Source of the DNA: Deltaproteobacteria bacterium
GTDB lineage: Bacteria > Desulfobacterota > DSM-4660 > Desulfatiglandales > HGW-15
NCBI GenBank assembly: GCA_030671095.1
Contig: DAOVAK010000064.1
Span: forward strand, 1 to 9,588
DNA length: 9,588 nt
Direction: 5' to 3'
The stretch's first letter is position 1. The number at the start of each line of letters is the position of its first letter. Positions 6,194 through 9,588 of the stretch are shown here, one piece after another. The notes below the pieces were generated by a model that ran no database searches, had not been told where the DNA came from, and saw only the letters and a list, made by a program, of their open reading frames with translations. Position numbers and translations under genes: made by a program.

Positions 6194-8305
6194 ATGAACA
6201 AGGAGATGATTAAGAGCAGTTCAATCGATATTAACGGTCAGACCCTAAACGTGGAAACCGGCCGTATCGCAAAGCAGGCGAGTGGCTCTGCCGTTGTGAC
6301 ACTAGGAGAAACGGTGGTCCTTGTGACCGCCGTGTCGACAGATGAGATTCGGGAAGGGATAGATTTTCTCCCTTTAACCGTGGAGTACCAGGAGATGTCC
6401 TATGCGGGGGGCAGAATTCCGAGGAATTATTTCCGTAGGGATATGGGAAGACCCAAGGAGAGGGAAACCCTTACTGCCCGACTCATGGATAGGCCTCTAA
6501 GACCTCTTTTTCCAGATCACTACGGCTATGAGACGCAGATAATCGCCAGCGTACTCTCCACAGACAAAGAAAATGAAGCGGACGTCCTTGCCATGCTGGG
6601 GGCATCGACGGCCCTTGAAGTATCGGATATTCCCTTTGACGGACCGATAGCCGGAGTCCGTGTCGGTAGAATAGACGGGAAGTTTATAGCCAATCCCACA
6701 CTCAGTCAGCAGGCGGAGAGTGATATCAACATCATAGTGGCTGGAAACAGATCTGGTGTGGTGATGGTGGAAGGAGGCGCCCAATTTGTCTCGGAATCTG
6801 AAATGATCGAGGCGATTTTTTACGGGTATCAGGCCTTACAACCCATGCTGGAGATGCAGATAGAAATCAAGAGAGAGGTGGGAAAAGAGAAAAGGGCATT
6901 TTCTGCTCCCGCAAAAGACGGAGAATTGGAGACCAAGGCGATTGAATTGGCAACGCCTTTGCTCCAAGAGGTCATCACCACGGGCGACAAAAAATTACGC
7001 CAGAAGAAAAGGGATGACACCTTCGTCTCCGTGCTGGAAACCCTTTCCGAAGCGTATGAAGACAAGGAATCAGAGATTAGGGATATCATCTATGACCTGG
7101 AGAAAAGAATGGTACGCCAGATGATCCTGGAAGAGGGGCGGCGGATAGACGGGCGCCCCTTCACGGAAGTGAGACCCATCGAGTGTGTCGTCGGGGTGCT
7201 ACCACGGGTTCATGGATCTGCGCTATTTACCAGGGGTGAGACCCAGGCTATGGTCTTGACCACCCTTGGAACGGAGATGGACGAACAGAGAATTGACACC
7301 ATCTATGGTGACTTGTATCGAGGCTTCATATTTCACTACAATTTTCCACCTTACTCTGTGGGGGAGGCGAGAAGACTTACTGGCCCAGGAAGGAGAGAAA
7401 TTGGACATGGTGCACTGGCTCGCCGGGCCCTCATTCCGGTTATGAGCAACAAGGATGATTTTCAATACTCTGCTCGGGTCGTCTCAGAAATCCTTGAATC
7501 CAACGGCTCCTCTTCCATGGCCAGCGTCTGTGGGGCATCTCTCTCACTGATGGACGCGGGAGTACCCATAAAAGATGCGGTTGCAGGCGTGGCTATGGGG
7601 CTTATCTCGGAGGGGGAGAAACTGGTCATCCTTACGGACATCATAGGGGATGAGGACCATTACGGGGACATGGATTTCAAAGTGGCTGGCACCCGTAATG
7701 GTATAACGGCGCTACAGATGGATATAAAAATCGATGGCATCACGAGAGAGGTCATGCAAAAAGCCCTTGAACAGGCAAGAGAGGCGAGGCTGTTTATTCT
7801 TGATGCGATGGATCAAACCATTTCCCAGCCGAGGAGCGAGATCTCTGAGTATGCACCTGTCATCACCACCATACAAATAAGACCTGAGAAAGTCAGAATC
7901 CTTATAGGCCCTGGGGGCAAGACCATTAAAGGGATCATCAATGCCAGCGAATCCAGAATTGATGTGGACGATGATGGCAAAGTGATCGTAGCAGCCGCGG
8001 ATAGTGAAGGGGCAAAAATTGCCGTGGATATGATCAACAACATCATACAGGATGCAGAAGTGGGAAAGCTCTATATGGGCAAGGTGAGAAAGATCATGGA
8101 TTTTGGCGCCTTTGTGGAAATTCTTCCTGGGACGGATGGGTTAGTTCATATCTCTCAACTGGACAAAAACCGAGTGAATAAGGTCACCGATATCCTCAAG
8201 GAAGGTGATGAGGTCCTGGTAAAGGTGCTGGAAGTGGACAGGAACGGAAGGATAAGCCTCTCCCGTAAAGCCGCTCTAGAGGAAAGCCCTGATAATGTAT
8301 CATAA
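6194..8305 (+). CDS. pnp: Polyribonucleotide nucleotidyltransferase (PNPase)
   Basis: PNPase degrades RNA 3' to 5' with phosphate, releasing nucleoside diphosphates. It works as a trimer, often in RNA-degrading complexes. The protein has 703 residues, close to the E. coli length. Domains in order are the first RNase PH-like domain with [14 protein letters not shown], an all-helical linker domain (about 240-315), the second RNase PH-like domain beginning near GRRIDGRPF, a KH domain with IGPGGK (571-576), and an S1 domain (about 624-692, [20 protein letters not shown]). The metal-binding aspartates in [10 protein letters not shown] (485-494) are present at D486 and D492, the same numbers as in E. 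coli. ATG 6194 is preceded by GGAG (6185-6188) at 5 bases. The ATG at 6206 is unlikely because its AAGGAG touches the start codon. The gene overlaps the downstream peptidase gene by 11 bases. It appears fully functional. Confidence 0.98.
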   Translation: MNKEMIKSSSIDINGQTLNVETGRIAKQASGSAVVTLGETVVLVTAVSTDEIREGIDFLPLTVEYQEMSYAGGRIPRNYFRRDMGRPKERETLTARLMDRPLRPLFPDHYGYETQIIASVLSTDKENEADVLAMLGASTALEVSDIPFDGPIAGVRVGRIDGKFIANPTLSQQAESDINIIVAGNRSGVVMVEGGAQFVSESEMIEAIFYGYQALQPMLEMQIEIKREVGKEKRAFSAPAKDGELETKAIELATPLLQEVITTGDKKLRQKKRDDTFVSVLETLSEAYEDKESEIRDIIYDLEKRMVRQMILEEGRRIDGRPFTEVRPIECVVGVLPRVHGSALFTRGETQAMVLTTLGTEMDEQRIDTIYGDLYRGFIFHYNFPPYSVGEARRLTGPGRREIGHGALARRALIPVMSNKDDFQYSARVVSEILESNGSSSMASVCGASLSLMDAGVPIKDAVAGVAMGLISEGEKLVILTDIIGDEDHYGDMDFKVAGTRNGITALQMDIKIDGITREVMQKALEQAREARLFILDAMDQTISQPRSEISEYAPVITTIQIRPEKVRILIGPGGKTIKGIINASESRIDVDDDGKVIVAAADSEGAKIAVDMINNIIQDAEVGKLYMGKVRKIMDFGAFVEILPGTDGLVHISQLDKNRVNKVTDILKEGDEVLVKVLEVDRNGRISLSRKAALEESPDNVS

Positions 8306-9554
8306 AACGGTTCTAGAGAACGGGGTCAAGATTCTCTCTGAAAAGATGGAGCATATCCGCTCCATTTCTCTCGGGATATGGGTGGGCGTGGGTTCCCGTG
8401 ACGAGATGGAAAGGGAGAATGGGATTTCCCATTTTGTCGAACACATGATCTTCAAGGGCACAAGAAACCGGAACGGCCTGCAGATTGCCAAAGAACTGGA
8501 TGCCATTGGAGGCTTTTCCAATGCCTTTACCGGCAAGGAGCATACCTGTTACCACTCAAAGGTTTTGGACAAACATCTTCCCACCCTGGCCGAAATCCTC
8601 TCTGATATCTTCCTTAATTCGATTTTTGACCCTCAGGACATGGATCGAGAGAGACAGGTCATCCTCCAAGAAATCGATATGATGGAGGATACGCCTGAAG
8701 ACCGTATTCATGTGCTACTTAACCGTCTATGTTGGATTGACCATCCCCTCGGTATGTGTGTTCTCGGCACGGATGAGACCGTTTCCAACATAAGAAAAGA
8801 GACCATACTCAACTATATAAACAGGTTTTATACGCCAACCAGGATTATTATTACGGCTGCGGGGAACATTGAGCATGATGCCCTGGTAGCCCACTTTGAG
8901 CCCCTTTTTAAGTCTATTAAATCGGGCAACGAAGATCCTCCGAGGAGCATTCCCCATGTGCATTCTGACATCTCTTGTCAATGGAAAGACCTGGAACAGG
9001 TCCACATATGCCTGGGGGGAAAGGCGGCAAATTTGTCAAGCGATGTGAGATTCGCTGCCGCTGTCCTAAATACAATCCTTGGCGGCAACATGAGTTCCCG
9101 TCTCTTTCAGGAGATTCGGGAAAAGAGAGGTCTTGCTTATTCTCTCTACTCTTTTCTTTCTGCTTACATGGATACGGGCCTTATGGGTGTCTATGTGGGC
9201 ACGGAGCCCTCACAAGTGAATCAAGTGCTTGAGATTGTCAATAGGGAAATAAGGAAGATCAGGGATGGGGAAGTCTCCAAAGCTGATCTATCGGCAGCCC
9301 GTGAGCATCTCATGGGGGGAGTTCTGCTTGGGGCTGAGAACACGGATGTCAGAATGATGCGTCTTGCCAAGAACGATTACGTTTTTGGAAAATATGTGAG
9401 TTATGACGAACTCGTGGCCAAGTTGCAAGAGGTTACGGTTGATCAAGTGGTTGCCGTTGCATTAGACACCTTTCAGAACGATGAAGTCTCATTGGTCACC
9501 CTTGGCCAAACAAAAAAAGAAGACCTTGATTTGGCTTGCCTTCAGTTCAATTAG
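8295..9554 (+). CDS. M16 family zinc metallopeptidase (processing-peptidase-like)
   Basis: This is a 419-residue protein of the M16B group, related to mitochondrial processing peptidase beta and Bacillus MlpA/YmxG. The inverted zinc motif HxxEH is H46-F-V-E49-H50. The third zinc ligand is E126 in [12 protein letters not shown], 76 residues after H50, the usual family spacing. The second half carries the conserved [10 protein letters not shown] segment (K277 to about 286), typical of the substrate-holding domain, so this looks like an active homo-oligomeric enzyme. There is no signal peptide or membrane segment, so it is probably cytoplasmic. AGAGGA (8278-8283) lies 11 bases before the ATG, and the first 11 bases overlap pnp in another frame, suggesting coupled translation. 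An M16 gene near pnp is a known arrangement in Firmicutes. The physiological substrate is unknown. Confidence 0.94.
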   Translation: MYHKTVLENGVKILSEKMEHIRSISLGIWVGVGSRDEMERENGISHFVEHMIFKGTRNRNGLQIAKELDAIGGFSNAFTGKEHTCYHSKVLDKHLPTLAEILSDIFLNSIFDPQDMDRERQVILQEIDMMEDTPEDRIHVLLNRLCWIDHPLGMCVLGTDETVSNIRKETILNYINRFYTPTRIIITAAGNIEHDALVAHFEPLFKSIKSGNEDPPRSIPHVHSDISCQWKDLEQVHICLGGKAANLSSDVRFAAAVLNTILGGNMSSRLFQEIREKRGLAYSLYSFLSAYMDTGLMGVYVGTEPSQVNQVLEIVNREIRKIRDGEVSKADLSAAREHLMGGVLLGAENTDVRMMRLAKNDYVFGKYVSYDELVAKLQEVTVDQVVAVALDTFQNDEVSLVTLGQTKKEDLDLACLQFN

Positions 9555-9581
9555 TGGCCAGCCCTGCCACCTCCCTTTTTT
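9554..9581 (+). terminator. Weak intrinsic-terminator candidate after the M16 gene
   Basis: GTGGC (9554-9558) can pair with GCCAC (9566-9570) around a 7-base loop. A run of six T (9576-9581) follows after CTCCC. A 5-pair stem with a 5-base gap before the T run is below what a strong intrinsic terminator shows, and the window ends 7 bases later. The cluster may continue past the edge. Confidence 0.25.
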
Positions 9582-9588
9582 CCGCCTC

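Noticed and set aside
6183..6197. Four-codon frame ATG GAG AAA GGA TGA touching the pnp start
   Set aside because: It has no ribosome binding site and is too short to judge. The ATGG and TGA probably arise by chance from the purine-rich Shine-Dalgarno region.

Overview
This window is a core "information-processing" gene cluster, with all eight genes on the + strand: nusA (5' end cut off by the window edge), ylxR, infB, ylxP, rbfA, truB, rpsO, pnp, and an M16-family zinc peptidase gene. Base composition is even and roughly half G+C. I see no insertion sequences, integrase, CRISPR array, tRNA or rRNA gene, and no stretch above 80 bases that is not coding. I read it as bacterial chromosome, most likely from the Desulfobacterota (former Deltaproteobacteria). 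The grounds are the gene order, the doubled IF2 N-terminal domain with a long Lys/Glu linker, the single C-terminal helix-hairpin-helix unit of NusA, and an M16 peptidase directly after pnp. The lineage is inferred from remembered family features, not from a search.

Layout. 1-1256 is nusA, whose last 14 bases overlap ylxR (1243-1503). A 70-base gap leads to infB (1574-4162). ylxP (4166-4453) follows after 3 bases, then rbfA (4481-4849) after 27 bases and truB (4858-5775) after 8 bases. A 76-base AT-rich leader (5776-5851) precedes rpsO (5852-6121, GTG start). A 72-base spacer with a clear inverted repeat (6122-6193) precedes pnp (6194-8305). The M16 peptidase gene (8295-9554) overlaps the end of pnp by 11 bases. 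The last 34 bases hold a weak terminator-like hairpin and a T run.

How the genes fit together. NusA controls pausing, termination and antitermination by RNA polymerase. YlxR is a small RNA-linked protein. IF2, RbfA, TruB and S15 serve translation initiation, 30S maturation, tRNA modification and 30S assembly. PNPase degrades and processes RNA. The M16 peptidase is the least well explained member. Tight spacing and two gene overlaps suggest one transcript or a few, with translational coupling. The two longest spacers, before rpsO and before pnp, are where feedback control of S15 and PNPase is known in other bacteria, and both can fold here.

I found no undescribed system. The window is an ordinary conserved operon. 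The points worth a second look are the possible RNA structures in the rpsO and pnp leaders, the coupled pnp-peptidase junction, and the absence of genes that often sit in this cluster (an L7Ae-like ylxQ and the DHH-family nrnA).
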